Below are positions 27,040 through 36,530 of a stretch of DNA of 64,000 nucleotides, piece after piece; the stretch's first letter is position 1; the number at the start of each line of letters is the position of its first letter. Position numbers and translations under genes: made by a program. The DNA is from Betaproteobacteria bacterium Ga0077540 (GTDB lineage: Bacteria; Pseudomonadota; Gammaproteobacteria; Burkholderiales; Methylophilaceae). The notes under the pieces are model-generated. The model was not told the DNA's origin. It saw only the letters and a program-made list of their open reading frames with translations, and did no database searches. The stretch covers positions 248,001 to 312,000 of the forward strand of contig LNEP01000012.1 in NCBI GenBank assembly GCA_001464125.1, read 5' to 3'.

Positions 27040-28770
27040 CTACCGCTTTAATGTTAGCCGCCTTAATAATGCGCGCTCTTCGTCTGTGAGCTGTGCTAAG
27101 GGTTTTTCTTTGAGAATATTAAGCAGATGGTTGTCACGCACACCATCAACCATGTCTCGTAATTGGGTACATGCACCACTAAATTCAAGCGCTATATCCA
27201 AACTTTCATCCAATAAGTGTAATTCACGCTGAATTTCATTGAGCAGTCTTGCATCTACTTGTGGCGAGATACTATGCAGCAATGTTGCTGGCTTGGATTG
27301 AGGTTGCGATAGCGCAGCGTTCACAGCCAGCGTCAGCAACACATCTTCCTCATCGGCAGTTTGCGCAAAAGCCAAATGTTCTGGCTTAGCTAGTTGTGGC
27401 TGCATTAGCAGCATTAACACAAAGCGCTTTTTAATCGATATAGGTGAGCGCATTTGACGCACCGCCGCTTTCGGTGCCAACTTTTGAGGGGTTGGCAGCT
27501 TCAACATGCTTTGCATCTCTTGCTCAGTTACTTGCGCTAGCTCGGCAATACGTTTACGTAACAATAACGCAAACCTCGGCGCAACAATTTGCTTGAGGAT
27601 AGGCTCGGCATCATTGAGAAACTTAACCTTATCCTCCTGCGAGCTAAGCGAATTATCTTCACTCAGATGCTGAATAATATATTGCGATAACGGCATGGCA
27701 CTTTGTATCTCGCGCTCAAATGCCTCTTTACCAAACTCACGCACATAACTATCTGGGTCATGCTCTTTGGGCAAAAACAAAAAGCGTAGTTTTAAACCGT
27801 CAGTCAATGCCGGCAAGGCATTCATGGCGGCGCGCCATGCTGCAGTTTTACCTGCATTGTCGCCATCAAAACTAAAGACAATTTCATCAGTCTGGCGCAT
27901 GAGTTTGGTGATATGAAACGGCGTCGTCGCCGTGCCTAACGCCGCGACTGCATATTCAATGCCATATTGAGCTAGCGCCACCACATCCATATAGCCCTCT
28001 ACCACCAATACACGACCTGCATCACGAATCGCGCGGCGCGCCACAAACAAACCATACAACTCATGACCTTTTTGAAACAGGGGCGTTTCTGGGGAGTTGT
28101 AGTATTTGGGTGTATCTTCCGGGTTAATGACACGCCCGCCAAAACCAATCACCTGGCCTTTTTGGTCATGTATCGGAAACATGATGCGGTCACGAAAGCG
28201 GTCGTAGCGCTTACCCTGTTCGTTGGTCACTACCAAACCAGCCACACTCAATGCCTCGTTATCGTATTGCGGAAACACCGTTTGCAGATTTTGCCAACCA
28301 GCTGGCGCATAACCAATTTGAAACTTGGCAGCGATTTGCCCACTTAAGCCACGCGCCTTAAGATAGGCAATCGCACGTTCTGATTTTTTTAATTCTGACT
28401 TATAGTAATTGGCAGCTTGCTGCAAAGCCTCTTGCAAGCCCACCGTCACTTTTTGGGGCGCCTTATCCGGGTCGCGCGTTTCTTGCGGCACAATCATGCC
28501 TACATTTTTGGCCAATTCATGCACGGTTTCCACAAAGCTTAAACCAGCATATTCCATTAAAAAGCCTATGGCAGTGCCATGCGCGCCACACCCAAAGCAA
28601 TGATAAAACTGCTTGGTGGGGCTAACAGTGAAACTAGGGGATTTTTCGTTATGAAACGGGCAACATGCTGAGTAGTTTGCGCCCGCTTTTTTCAGAGGAA
28701 CAGATTTATCAATGACATCGACAATATCAACGCGATTGAGTAGTTCTTGGATAAAGCTCTCTGGAATCAT
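27040..28770 (-). CDS. dnaG: DNA primase
   Basis: A 576-aa primase that lays RNA primers at the replication fork. It has an N-terminal zinc-binding domain (CPFHNEKSPSF, then CFGCGAHG, about residues 35-62), and the RNA polymerase core with Toprim elements (VVEGYMDVVAL and the SFDGDNAGK acidic motif). The C-terminal part should contact DnaB. I start at the ATG 28768-28770 (MIPESFIQELL), the family's usual N-terminus; an open frame with TTG codons five residues upstream is unlikely. A terminator-like hairpin lies upstream between yqeY and dnaG, so primase levels are likely kept below those of ribosomal protein S21. Confidence 0.97.
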   Translation of the reverse strand: MIPESFIQELLNRVDIVDVIDKSVPLKKAGANYSACCPFHNEKSPSFTVSPTKQFYHCFGCGAHGTAIGFLMEYAGLSFVETVHELAKNVGMIVPQETRDPDKAPQKVTVGLQEALQQAANYYKSELKKSERAIAYLKARGLSGQIAAKFQIGYAPAGWQNLQTVFPQYDNEALSVAGLVVTNEQGKRYDRFRDRIMFPIHDQKGQVIGFGGRVINPEDTPKYYNSPETPLFQKGHELYGLFVARRAIRDAGRVLVVEGYMDVVALAQYGIEYAVAALGTATTPFHITKLMRQTDEIVFSFDGDNAGKTAAWRAAMNALPALTDGLKLRFLFLPKEHDPDSYVREFGKEAFEREIQSAMPLSQYIIQHLSEDNSLSSQEDKVKFLNDAEPILKQIVAPRFALLLRKRIAELAQVTEQEMQSMLKLPTPQKLAPKAAVRQMRSPISIKKRFVLMLLMQPQLAKPEHLAFAQTADEEDVLLTLAVNAALSQPQSKPATLLHSISPQVDARLLNEIQRELHLLDESLDIALEFSGACTQLRDMVDGVRDNHLLNILKEKPLAQLTDEERALLRRLTLKR

Positions 28771-28819
28771 AAGCCCGCTCAACAATCATATGCCTAAGTA
28801 TCGCATAAACTTCTTGAAT

Positions 28820-28845
28820 AAAAAAAAGGAGCGTTATGCTCCTTT
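28820..28845 (-). terminator. Terminator between yqeY and dnaG
   Basis: Minus strand AAAGGAGC, a 5-nt loop, GCTCCTTT and a run of eight T, 30 nt after yqeY. A terminator before dnaG is a known feature of the E. coli macromolecular synthesis operon. Confidence 0.8.
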
Positions 28846-28875
28846 AATCACGACTACATTTTCTGCTGGGAAGTC

Positions 28876-29319
28876 TTAGCTCAATCGCGCTTTGATGAGT
28901 CCAGACACTTTGCCCATATCCGCCACGCCCGCTACCAGAGGTCTAACCAAGCTAACAACCTTGCCCATATCTTTAGCGCCTGATGCACCCGTATCAGCAA
29001 TTACTTGGGTGATGATTTGATTCACTTCATCATCGGTCAACTGCTTTGGCATGTAAGTTTGCAGCACTGTGACTTCAAACTTTTCCACATCAGCCAAATC
29101 AGTACGATTAGCAGATTCATATGCAGCAATCGAATCTCGACGCTGCTTGAGCATCTTTTCAATGACAGCAATCACTGCCGCATCGTCTAATTCAATACGC
29201 TCATCAACTTCGCGCTGCTTAATGGCAGCTTGCAACAACCGTATTGCGCCTAATCGCGCACTGTCTTTAGCGCGCATGGCATCTTTCATGTCCTCAGAAA
29301 TCTGAGCTTTCAATGACAT
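28876..29319 (-). CDS. yqeY: GatB/YqeY domain protein
   Basis: A 147-aa cytosolic protein equal to the YqeY family, related to the tail domain of the GatB subunit of the tRNA-dependent amidotransferase. Typical strings are MKDAMRAKDSARLGAIRLLQ near the N-terminus and SGAKDMGKVVSLVRPLVAG near the C-terminus. The tail domain is thought to touch tRNA, but the job of free-standing YqeY is not settled. It starts 9 nt after rpsU, so it is co-transcribed with S21, an order common in proteobacteria. No unusual features. Confidence 0.93.
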   Translation of the reverse strand: MSLKAQISEDMKDAMRAKDSARLGAIRLLQAAIKQREVDERIELDDAAVIAVIEKMLKQRRDSIAAYESANRTDLADVEKFEVTVLQTYMPKQLTDDEVNQIITQVIADTGASGAKDMGKVVSLVRPLVAGVADMGKVSGLIKARLS

Positions 29320-29328
29320 GAAAAAACC

Positions 29329-29541
29329 TTAGTACAATTTCGCTGGAAGTGTTTGATTGCGTAAACGACGGTATTGACGTTTTACAGCAGCTGCAGCTTT
29401 GCGTTTACGTTCCCAAGTTGGTTTTTCGTAAAATTCGCGTGCGCGCAAGTCGTTCAATAAACCTGTTTTTTCAATCAAGCGTTTGAAACGACGCAATGCT
29501 ACGTCAAATGGCTCGTTCTCTTTAACACGTACACTAGACAT
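29329..29541 (-). CDS. rpsU: 30S ribosomal protein S21
   Basis: A 70-aa ribosomal protein, full length. The sequence has the family pattern of a short N-terminal segment ([18 protein letters not shown]) followed by a very basic helix ([18 protein letters not shown]). It is the first gene of the rpsU-yqeY-dnaG-rpoD operon. A near-consensus promoter lies about 100 nt upstream, and the leader contains a small hairpin (GTTGCTGTTGAGCAAC). Confidence 0.97.
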   Translation of the reverse strand: MSSVRVKENEPFDVALRRFKRLIEKTGLLNDLRAREFYEKPTWERKRKAAAAVKRQYRRLRNQTLPAKLY

Positions 29542-29643
29542 TAAATCACTATCCTTAAAATGTGTTGCTCAACAGCAACTTAAACTCAATTTAAATTACA
29601 ACATTAAATGCAATGTGCATTGATGCAGCATCGAAAACCGCGT

Positions 29644-29672
29644 ATTCTAGCGCGTTCATTTGCTTTAATCAA
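29644..29672 (-). promoter_or_regulatory. Predicted sigma70 promoter of the rpsU operon
   Basis: Minus strand TTGATT, exactly 17 nt, TAGAAT. The start of transcription would be near 29637, giving a leader of about 95 nt. It lies back to back with the tsaD start. Confidence 0.6.
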
Positions 29673-29713
29673 TCATTAATTTGTATCAATTGGATATGTT
29701 AGCGCTTTAACTT

Positions 29714-30739
29714 ATGTTAGTCCTTGGCTTTGAATCTTCTTGCGATGAAACCGGCGTTGCACTTTACGACACTCAGCACGGCTTACTCGCACATGCGTTA
29801 CATTCACAAGTGGATATGCACGCAGAATATGGCGGTGTGGTACCAGAGCTCGCCTCACGTGACCACATTCGGCGCGCTCTGCCGCTCACGCAGCATGTGC
29901 TAACACAAGCCAACAAAACATTAGCTAATATTGACGGCATCGCCTACACACAAGGCCCAGGGCTTGCTGGAGCGCTGTTGGTTGGTTCAAGCATTGCGCA
30001 ATCCTTGGCATTTACGTTGCAAGTGCCCAGTATCGGCGTGCATCACTTGGAAGGGCATTTGCTTGCGCCATTATTGGAGGATAACCCACCCGTGTTTCCA
30101 TTTGTCGCACTACTGGTATCTGGCGGCCATAGCCAACTCATGCGCGTAGATGGCATAGGTCAATACCAATTATTGGGCGACACCCTAGATGATGCAGCGG
30201 GTGAAGCGTTTGATAAAACCGCAAAACTACTTGGCTTGGGCTACCCAGGGGGGCCAGCACTGGCCAAATTGGCTGCGCAAGGTAAGGCGCGATTTAAACT
30301 ACCAAGACCCATGCTAAACAGTGGCGACTTAAACTTTAGTTTTAGTGGTCTTAAAACGGCGGTGCTGACTTTAGTTAACCAACACCAACCATTGACTGCA
30401 GAAATGCAAGCGGACATTGCTTGCGAGTTTCAAGAGTCTGTGACTGAAATCCTGACAACCAAATGCATGGCTGCTTTACGGGATACCGGCTTGGATAACT
30501 TGATTGTCTCCGGCGGAGTGGGTGCTAACTTACGCCTACGCGAGCGCCTCAATGCTGCTACCAAACGTAAGTTGTGTAAGGTGAGTTACCCGCGTCTTGA
30601 ATTTTGTACTGACAACGGCGCCATGATTGCGTTTGCAGGGGCCATGCGCCTAAAAGCTTTGCAAGATACGCATGAGGCTTCTGACTACGGCATTCAAATT
30701 AAAGCGCGCTGGGATTTAGCTGAACTCAACGCACCTTAA
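29714..30739 (+). CDS. tsaD: tRNA N6-threonylcarbamoyladenosine transferase TsaD
   Basis: A 341-aa enzyme that, with TsaB and TsaE, moves a threonylcarbamoyl group onto A37 of tRNAs reading ANN codons. The N-terminus [16 protein letters not shown] is the family signature, and the metal-binding histidines are in [12 protein letters not shown] (about residues 110-121). The ATPase-fold motifs include [27 protein letters not shown] and [12 protein letters not shown]. Length is normal. It is divergent from rpsU and its stop lies 4 nt from that of the convergent plsY. No strong ribosome site precedes the ATG. Confidence 0.97.
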   Translation: MLVLGFESSCDETGVALYDTQHGLLAHALHSQVDMHAEYGGVVPELASRDHIRRALPLTQHVLTQANKTLANIDGIAYTQGPGLAGALLVGSSIAQSLAFTLQVPSIGVHHLEGHLLAPLLEDNPPVFPFVALLVSGGHSQLMRVDGIGQYQLLGDTLDDAAGEAFDKTAKLLGLGYPGGPALAKLAAQGKARFKLPRPMLNSGDLNFSFSGLKTAVLTLVNQHQPLTAEMQADIACEFQESVTEILTTKCMAALRDTGLDNLIVSGGVGANLRLRERLNAATKRKLCKVSYPRLEFCTDNGAMIAFAGAMRLKALQDTHEASDYGIQIKARWDLAELNAP

Positions 30740-30743
30740 ATTA

Positions 30744-31367
30744 TTATTGCTTTTTCTTAAAGCCAGACTCTGTGCCATCCAATAGTTTTTGGATATTAGT
30801 TTTGTGGCGCCACACTAAAAACACTGACATCACCACCACCATCCATACATAATCTGGGTAAGGTGAGAGCAACACCCAAGCAAATATAGGCGCCATCAAT
30901 GCAGCGACGATAGCTGATAACGACGAAATTCTGCTGACTGCAAAAACGATAATCCATGAAAGCAAGGCAGCTAGACCCAACCATCCAGAAATACCTAGCA
31001 TGACACCCAAAGCGGTCGCCACCCCTTTACCGCCTTTAAAGCGATGAAAAATCGGGTACAAATGCCCAAAAAATACAGCCAATCCTGTGCAAGCCACCAC
31101 CCACATCAGCATGTTCGATTGCAACGCCAACCACACCGGCAACCAACCTTTAAAAGCATCTCCTAGCAGCGTTAGCACAGCGGCAGACTTTTTACCACTA
31201 CGCGCTACGTTGGTGGCACCAATATTGCCACTGCCCACTGTCCGTGGATCGGGCAAGCCATACACTTTACTGATGATGATGCCAAATGAAATCGAGCCCA
31301 CCAAATATGCGGCCACAATCCAAATCACGGGCACCAATGTGACAGGCACAAATCCTAATTCATCCAT
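30744..31367 (-). CDS. plsY: Glycerol-3-phosphate acyltransferase PlsY
   Basis: A 207-aa inner-membrane enzyme that transfers the acyl group of acyl-phosphate to glycerol 3-phosphate, the first step of phospholipid synthesis. About five membrane helices are visible. The three cytosolic motifs are present: VGSISFGIIISK with GSGNIGATN shortly after, HLYPIFHRFKGGKGVATALG, and a third in the C-terminal loop (FLVWRHKTNIQKLL). The ATG follows GAGG with a 5-nt gap. It is divergent from folB, 91 nt apart. Confidence 0.95.
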   Translation of the reverse strand: MDELGFVPVTLVPVIWIVAAYLVGSISFGIIISKVYGLPDPRTVGSGNIGATNVARSGKKSAAVLTLLGDAFKGWLPVWLALQSNMLMWVVACTGLAVFFGHLYPIFHRFKGGKGVATALGVMLGISGWLGLAALLSWIIVFAVSRISSLSAIVAALMAPIFAWVLLSPYPDYVWMVVVMSVFLVWRHKTNIQKLLDGTESGFKKKQ

Positions 31368-31458
31368 ACAAACCTCAAGTTAGTGTTTACACACAATATG
31401 TTCTAAAATCTATCTAGCACATTTTAAACCATCCCCGATTCGCTAGGTATCCTAATTT

Positions 31459-31812
31459 ATGGACACAATTTTTTTAGAACAAGTCAAAGTACAAACCAAA
31501 TTAGGCGTGCCTGATTGGGAACGCATGGTGCCGCAAACCATTATTCTGGACATTGAAATTAGCTATGATTTAAGCAAATCTTGTCAAAGCGATGCCATTG
31601 AAGACACCATAGACTACGGGCAAGTGGTGAGTCGCATTCGCGAAACATTAACAGAGCATAGCTTTAAATTGGTGGAAGCACTAGCTGAGCATATTTGTCA
31701 GCTGATTATCCAAGAATTTAAGGCTGAAAGGGTGAAGATTAAAGTAGCTAAACCAAGTGTCTTGGCTGGATTGAAGGCACTGGGGGTGGTGATTGAAAGA
31801 GCTCACACATAA
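31459..31812 (+). CDS. folB: Dihydroneopterin aldolase
   Basis: A 117-aa cytosolic enzyme of folate synthesis that turns 7,8-dihydroneopterin into hydroxymethyl-dihydropterin and glycolaldehyde. Family strings are QVKVQTKLGVPDWERMVPQ at the N-terminus, IDYGQVVSRI in the middle and VKIKVAKPSVL near the end, which includes the catalytic Lys. Length is typical. Its stop codon is 4 nt from that of the convergent xerD gene. It is the only folate gene in this window. In a methylotroph the pathway supplies tetrahydrofolate for one-carbon transfer as well. Confidence 0.93.
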   Translation: MDTIFLEQVKVQTKLGVPDWERMVPQTIILDIEISYDLSKSCQSDAIEDTIDYGQVVSRIRETLTEHSFKLVEALAEHICQLIIQEFKAERVKIKVAKPSVLAGLKALGVVIERAHT

Positions 31813-31816
31813 AAAG

Positions 31817-32713
31817 CTATCCTCGTGGATGATGTATACTATGCAACTGCTTCAACCGCTCTCTCGCCACATGCGTATAAATCTGCGTAGTGGATATATC
31901 AGAATGCCCTAGCAACATCTGCACCACCCTTAAATCCGCACCATGATTCAATAAGTGTGTGGCAAACGCGTGGCGTAATACATGGGGGGAGATATGCTTA
32001 GCTATGCCTGCCAACTGCGCATAACGCTTGATGATGTGCCAAAATGCTTGTCGCGTCATTCCATCTGCACGATTCGTCACAAACAGAGCATCACACAGCC
32101 GCTTTTGTAGCAAATCTGGCCTTGCAGATTTCATGTACTTATCTATCCAATCTGCCGCTTCTTCACCCATTGGTACCAACCGCGTTTTGCTGCCTTTACC
32201 AGTGACACGCACAATACCATCTTGAGTACTGATCTCGTTGACACGAATACCTACCAATTCAGAAACACGCAATCCGCTGGCATAAAGCAGTTCAAGCATG
32301 GCTCTGTCGCGCAACCCTAGCGGCTGATTGATATTTGGCGCTTTGAGCAAATCCTCCACTTCTTGTTCATTTAAACTTTTCGGCAAGCTACGTGGTAGTT
32401 TGGGTGCTTCAATATGCAGCGTTGGGTCTATTTGAATCAAGTGTTCACGCAAGGCGTGCCGATAAAAACGTCGCAAACTAGCAATCAGCCGATTGATACT
32501 GCGCGCTTTGGAGAGTGGGAATCTGACTGCTAAATACTGCTGGATATGCGCGTTGGTGACTTCATATAGGCTGATTTTTTCTTTACCCTGACACCATAGG
32601 GCAAATGCAGATAAATCGGCACGATAGCTATCTAAAGTGTTTTTCGAAAGACCATCTTCCAACCAAAGATGGTCAATAAAGGCGTCAAGTTGCTGTTGAT
32701 GCACACCCTGCAC
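31817..32713 (-). CDS. xerD: Site-specific tyrosine recombinase XerD
   Basis: A 298-aa recombinase that, with XerC, resolves chromosome dimers at dif. The N-terminal SAM-like domain (residues 1 to about 95) is followed by the catalytic domain with the active-site Arg in YASGLRVSELV, Lys in GKGSKTRLVP, the HVLRHAFATHLL box, the second His in LLGHSDISTTQIYTHV and the nucleophile Tyr in that same segment. Length and position beside housekeeping genes argue for XerD and against a mobile integrase. It lies 11 nt after ogt on the same strand. XerC versus XerD was judged from overall resemblance only. Confidence 0.92.
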   Translation of the reverse strand: MQGVHQQQLDAFIDHLWLEDGLSKNTLDSYRADLSAFALWCQGKEKISLYEVTNAHIQQYLAVRFPLSKARSINRLIASLRRFYRHALREHLIQIDPTLHIEAPKLPRSLPKSLNEQEVEDLLKAPNINQPLGLRDRAMLELLYASGLRVSELVGIRVNEISTQDGIVRVTGKGSKTRLVPMGEEAADWIDKYMKSARPDLLQKRLCDALFVTNRADGMTRQAFWHIIKRYAQLAGIAKHISPHVLRHAFATHLLNHGADLRVVQMLLGHSDISTTQIYTHVARERLKQLHSIHHPRG

Positions 32714-32724
32714 AAGATGCCCAC

Positions 32725-33246
32725 TTACGCAGTATCAGCTTGATTTTTGAGCGTACCATGAAAGTTAATTGCACCTTCATGTTTGAGCAACCACTTTTTT
32801 ATTTTTAAGCCGTCATCCATGCCACGCATAAATCCACCAAGGCTTGTTTTTGCAACTACTCGATGACAGGGCACCACCAACGGCAAATGGTTAGCACCAC
32901 AAGCGTTTGCAACAGCACGCGGACCTGAGCCCAGTTGTTGCGCTAACTCTCCATAAGTACGCGTTTGACCACTAGGAATTGCACTGATCATGCCCCAAAC
33001 TTTGCGCTGAAAAGGTGTGCCTTTAAACACTAAGGGCAAGTTAAAGCTGGCATTAGGATTATTAAGATATATTTCTATTTGCGCTGCAATCTGTTGTGCA
33101 ATTTTTGATGGCTCTGCTTTAACAGTAGCTGACTCATTCAAAAACACGATATCGACCTGCATTCCATGTGAGGAGATACCCACAGAGCCAAAAGGCGCGC
33201 GCACTACAACATCAAATTCTTTCAGCATTCTTGGATATTTTTGCAT
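32725..33246 (-). CDS. ogt: Methylated-DNA--[protein]-cysteine S-methyltransferase
   Basis: A 173-aa suicide repair protein that takes the alkyl group from O6-methylguanine onto its own cysteine. The acceptor Cys127 lies in VPCHRVV, preceded by the DNA-binding helix region (TYGELAQQLGSGPRAVANAC) with its Arg finger and followed by the glycine-rich LGGFMRG. Only the methyltransferase domain plus a short N-terminal domain are present; there is no Ada regulator part. The start could also be the ATG six codons further in. It lies upstream of xerD, with which it is probably co-transcribed. Confidence 0.93.
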   Translation of the reverse strand: MQKYPRMLKEFDVVVRAPFGSVGISSHGMQVDIVFLNESATVKAEPSKIAQQIAAQIEIYLNNPNASFNLPLVFKGTPFQRKVWGMISAIPSGQTRTYGELAQQLGSGPRAVANACGANHLPLVVPCHRVVAKTSLGGFMRGMDDGLKIKKWLLKHEGAINFHGTLKNQADTA

Positions 33247-33284
33247 TGTATTAATTTAACTTAATCAATTACTTCAATGCAAAT

Positions 33285-33322
33285 AAAAAAAGCCTTGAAA
33301 CTAAAAAAGTTTCAAGGCTTTT
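33285..33322 (-). terminator. Terminator of the rpsP-rimM-trmD-rplS operon
   Basis: A perfect 14-bp stem (AAAAGCCTTGAAAC with GTTTCAAGGCTTTT) and a 7-nt loop, followed by a T-run on the minus strand, 22 nt after rplS. Confidence 0.88.
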
Positions 33323-33343
33323 GATCCATCTCAGAAAGCGATA

Positions 33344-33730
33344 TTAACTTTCTGCAGTGATCTCTTTTTCACGCGCTACTAATTTCTCTTTAATACGTGC
33401 AGATTTACCTGAACGCTCACGCAAGTAGTACAACTTAGCACGACGTACATCACCACGGCGTTTCAATTCAATAGATGCGATTAATGGTGAGTAAGTTTGG
33501 AATGTACGCTCTACACCTTCACCGGATGAAATTTTACGTACGATGAATGATGAGTTCAGACCTTTGTTGCGTTTTGCAATCACAACACCTTCGTAAGCCT
33601 GTACACGTTTACGGTTACCTTCAACCACGTTTACACCCACCACCACTGTATCGCCTGGGGCGAAATTAGGGATGGTTTTGTTTAAACGAGCAATTTCTTC
33701 TTGCTCTAACATTTTGATAATGTCTGCCAC
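33344..33730 (-). CDS. rplS: 50S ribosomal protein L19
   Basis: A 128-aa ribosomal protein at the 30S-50S interface. The sequence shows [20 protein letters not shown] and the conserved [20 protein letters not shown] block. The start is a GTG at 33730 after a strong AAGGAG site 6 nt away. It is the last gene of the conserved rpsP-rimM-trmD-rplS operon, 16 nt from the trmD stop codon, and is followed by a strong terminator. The C-terminus is slightly longer than usual ([12 protein letters not shown]). Confidence 0.96.
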   Translation of the reverse strand: MADIIKMLEQEEIARLNKTIPNFAPGDTVVVGVNVVEGNRKRVQAYEGVVIAKRNKGLNSSFIVRKISSGEGVERTFQTYSPLIASIELKRRGDVRRAKLYYLRERSGKSARIKEKLVAREKEITAES

Positions 33731-33746
33731 TTGTAGCTCCTTTTAA

Positions 33747-34505
33747 TTATGAAGATGCTTGTTCCTGCTCTCTAACTATTTCTTGTAGCAGCCGAGCTTC
33801 TTCTTTCGTCAACGACCTTGCGGCCAATAAATCTGGGCGTTTCGCCCTTGTTAAAGCTAGCGATTGTTTTAATCGCCATTCTCTAATCTTTGCATGGTTA
33901 CCTGACATTAACACTTCAGGCACCGATAATCCTTCACACTGTTCAGGTCGTGTATAGTGCGGATAATCCAGCAGGCCATTCACGAATGAATCCTCTACTG
34001 CGGAATCTGCATCACCCAATGCACCTGGTAACTGTCGAATCACTGCATCCAACAACACCATGGCAGGCAACTCACCGCCACTTAACACATAATCGCCAAT
34101 GGAGATTTCTTCATCCACTTGCGTATCCAGCAAGCGCTGATCTACACCTTCATAACGGCTTGCCAATATCACCAAGCCTTTCAACTGGCTTAACTGCATG
34201 ACCTTCTCATGCGTCAGCGGCTTACCTCTCGGCGACATATGCACCACATGTGATTGTAGGCCACTTGCCGTTAAACGCTGCTTGGCTTCTGCTATCGCTT
34301 TAGCTAACGGTTCCGCCAACATCACCATACCTGGACCACCGCCATATGGCCTGTCATCTACCGTTTTGTGATTATCTAAGGTAAATACTCGAGGATTCAC
34401 CACTTGCAATTGGTACAGGCCGCGACTCAATGCTCGCGAGGTAATGCCATGCAGCGTTAGGGCATCAAACATTTCGGGAAACAAACTAATCACTTCTACT
34501 TGCAT
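33747..34505 (-). CDS. trmD: tRNA (guanine-N1)-methyltransferase TrmD
   Basis: A 252-aa enzyme that methylates G37 of tRNAs reading CNN and some other codons, to prevent frameshifting. It is a SPOUT-fold protein: the N-terminus [19 protein letters not shown], the substrate loop [12 protein letters not shown] and the AdoMet knot with [10 protein letters not shown] and [16 protein letters not shown] are all present. I start at ATG 34503-34505; a TTG seven codons upstream is open but family members begin here. It is the third gene of the rpsP operon. Confidence 0.96.
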   Translation of the reverse strand: MQVEVISLFPEMFDALTLHGITSRALSRGLYQLQVVNPRVFTLDNHKTVDDRPYGGGPGMVMLAEPLAKAIAEAKQRLTASGLQSHVVHMSPRGKPLTHEKVMQLSQLKGLVILASRYEGVDQRLLDTQVDEEISIGDYVLSGGELPAMVLLDAVIRQLPGALGDADSAVEDSFVNGLLDYPHYTRPEQCEGLSVPEVLMSGNHAKIREWRLKQSLALTRAKRPDLLAARSLTKEEARLLQEIVREQEQASS

Positions 34506-34545
34506 GGCTTGTTTCAACCTAGTCAACCCAATTAATCAATAAGGT

Positions 34546-35049
34546 TTAGAAATCTGCGTCCCAATCGACCAGCATGGTTTTTGCCGTAATATCTACTGCT
34601 AATACCACTTGATCAATAAATGGAATTAAACGCTCAATATTGCCGTTTTCTTTTCCAGTTTTGACCACAAGTACATCATTCGCACCCGTTTCAAACACAT
34701 CTGTTACACAACCAAAATCAACATCTTGTTGATTCTTGACCGCTAGCCCAATTAAATCAGACCAGTAATATTCATTTTCATCAGGCGCTGGTAACGCATC
34801 TCGCGGTACCGCCACTTGCAAACCCTTACATGCAAACGCCTGATCTCGATCATCAACGCCAGCCAGCTTAACCACTAACACATCGTTATGAATCTTCGCT
34901 TGCTCAACGATGACTTCACGCCAATTATCTTGCTTGCCTATCCACCAGGTGTCGTAATCAAACAAACCGTCTAACGCTTCTGTATCCGGCAGCACTTTAA
35001 GCCAGCCATAAACGCCATAGGGCGCAACAATGCGCCCCATCACCACCAT
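34546..35049 (-). CDS. rimM: Ribosome maturation factor RimM
   Basis: A 167-aa 16S rRNA-processing factor that binds S19 during 30S assembly. The N-terminal domain begins MVVMGRIVAPYGVYGWLKV, the family signature, and the PRC-barrel C-terminal domain carries YYWSDLIGLAVKN and IPFIDQVVLAVD. The ATG at 35049 is preferred over a TTG at 35058 and another ATG at 35040. It lies between rpsP and trmD as usual. Confidence 0.95.
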   Translation of the reverse strand: MVVMGRIVAPYGVYGWLKVLPDTEALDGLFDYDTWWIGKQDNWREVIVEQAKIHNDVLVVKLAGVDDRDQAFACKGLQVAVPRDALPAPDENEYYWSDLIGLAVKNQQDVDFGCVTDVFETGANDVLVVKTGKENGNIERLIPFIDQVVLAVDITAKTMLVDWDADF

Positions 35050-35104
35050 ACTACTCAACGTTAACTCTCATCAGCATACCCTCGATTGTAACGAGGGGGC
35101 TATA

Positions 35105-35572
35105 TTACTCAGCGTCAGTAGCTGGTGTTTCTTCAGCAGCAGGTGCTGCTGCCGCTTCAGCTCCCGCAGCGGCTTTTTCAGCAGCTTCTGCCGCTGCTTT
35201 GGCATCGGCTTCTGCTTTTGCAGCGTCAGCGGCGGCTTTGATTTTAGCAGCTTCTGCTTCTGCAGCTTTTGCTTTAGCGGTTTCTACTTTAGCAGCGTCT
35301 TTAGCTTTAGCTGCAATCATTGCCTCCGGGCCTTTAGCGTGGAACTTCACCAAGCGAGCCACAGTATCTGACAATTGCGCGCCATTGCTAGTCCAATGAT
35401 TTACGCGAGCCTCATCAATACGTAAACCTTCAGCGTTTGCACGTGCTGAAGGATTGTAAAAGCCTACGCGCTCGATAAAGCGACCATCACGGCGATTACG
35501 TGAATCGGCTACAACCACATTGTAGAAAGGGTTCTTTTTAGAGCCACCACGTGATAAACGAATAACGACCAT
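35105..35572 (-). CDS. rpsP: 30S ribosomal protein S16 with long alanine-rich tail
   Basis: A 155-aa S16. The first 80 or so residues are the normal ribosomal protein ([20 protein letters not shown]; then [15 protein letters not shown]). The rest, about 70 residues, is a low-complexity tail dominated by Ala, with Lys and Glu, probably a long helix, ending in an acidic segment ([12 protein letters not shown]). Free S16 elsewhere is 80-90 aa, so the gene is nearly doubled in length. The reading frame is intact to the stop codon, so this is not a frameshift. First gene of the rpsP-rimM-trmD-rplS operon. The function of the tail is unknown. Confidence 0.95.
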   Translation of the reverse strand: MVVIRLSRGGSKKNPFYNVVVADSRNRRDGRFIERVGFYNPSARANAEGLRIDEARVNHWTSNGAQLSDTVARLVKFHAKGPEAMIAAKAKDAAKVETAKAKAAEAEAAKIKAAADAAKAEADAKAAAEAAEKAAAGAEAAAAPAAEETPATDAE

Positions 35573-35685
35573 AATCTTGTTCTCTATTAAATTAATTCTG
35601 TGCAGAAAGGCGCGGATTATACGTTATTTAGTGAAAGCAATGCAAGTTATTTATTTTAGTATTGGCTAGTAATACCAAAATAAAT

Positions 35686-36315
35686 TTAGCGGTTTCGTCG
35701 ATACTCCAGCGCTAGGCTTACCAACTCATGTTGTTTATGCACACCCATCTTTTTATAGATGTTTTTGATGTATTGACGCACAGTTTCGATACCTATCGTC
35801 ATCAGTTCCGCCACATCCTTCAAATCCCGGCCTTCACTCAACAAGGATACGCATTGCATTTCCCTTGGTGACAATCGATATTCTTCTCGCAAACGATCCG
35901 CCCAGAACTCTTGATTCAGATTCAAATCTTTAATCAACACCAGCACGTGGTGACCTTGTCGGCGTTCTGCCTCGCTCTTTACCATCTTGCTAATGGTTAG
36001 GCTGATAGGCCTTATGTAATCGTTGCGATGCACGTAGAGATTAAATACATTACCAGTGACTAAAAGCTCTTTTGTGGCCGATTCAAGCGCTTGTTGCAGC
36101 CGTTGATTATCAGCGGGCAAATCCGCTACTAACTTACCTTGTTGCAATCCTAGGCCACGGTCAGCCGCTAATATTGCCTCAGCAGCCTTGGATGAAAACA
36201 CAACCTCGCCACGGCATGAAACAATCAGCATCGCTTGACCGAGCTGTTCCAGACCTTGCTCTAAAAGCTTGGCCTGCCACAGCTGCTGATTTGTGTTCAA
36301 GAGAGTATCTGACAT
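35686..36315 (-). CDS. PAS-like sensor plus LuxR-type DNA-binding regulator
   Basis: A cytosolic transcription regulator, 209 aa from the chosen start. Residues about 20-120 look like a PAS-type sensor (GLEQLGQAMLIVSCRGEVVFSS). Residues about 145-205 are a LuxR/FixJ helix-turn-helix (LSPREMQCVSLLSEGRDLKD, then GIETVRQYIKNIYKKMGVHK). No receiver Asp region is visible, so it is not a classic response regulator. The start is uncertain: ATG at 36315 or a TTG at 36354, neither with a good ribosome site. It stands alone downstream of nothing obvious; targets are unknown. Confidence 0.85.
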   Translation of the reverse strand: MSDTLLNTNQQLWQAKLLEQGLEQLGQAMLIVSCRGEVVFSSKAAEAILAADRGLGLQQGKLVADLPADNQRLQQALESATKELLVTGNVFNLYVHRNDYIRPISLTISKMVKSEAERRQGHHVLVLIKDLNLNQEFWADRLREEYRLSPREMQCVSLLSEGRDLKDVAELMTIGIETVRQYIKNIYKKMGVHKQHELVSLALEYRRNR

Positions 36316-36530
36316 GTTGCCATCAATGCTTTCCCTAGGGAGTTGATGATTCAATCTTAACGACTATCACTTATTGTTGCTGCTAAATTTATGACATTTT
36401 GCTATGAAAAACAGACTGTTAGCAACACCCTAGCTTAAGATAAATTATACATCCGTACAACTTAATGCTTGCGTTGCGCATTATTCATCAATACAGCCTC
36501 AGGAAACATCCCCCAAATAGGGGAAGTAAG

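Noticed and set aside
31817..32713. Mobile-element integrase
   Set aside because: Length and motifs fit XerD, neighbours are housekeeping genes, and no attachment site or other mobile gene is present.
35030..35371. Cys/Phe/Ser-rich open frame opposite the rpsP tail
   Set aside because: An artefact of the Ala-rich repeat in S16; not a cysteine-rich peptide gene.
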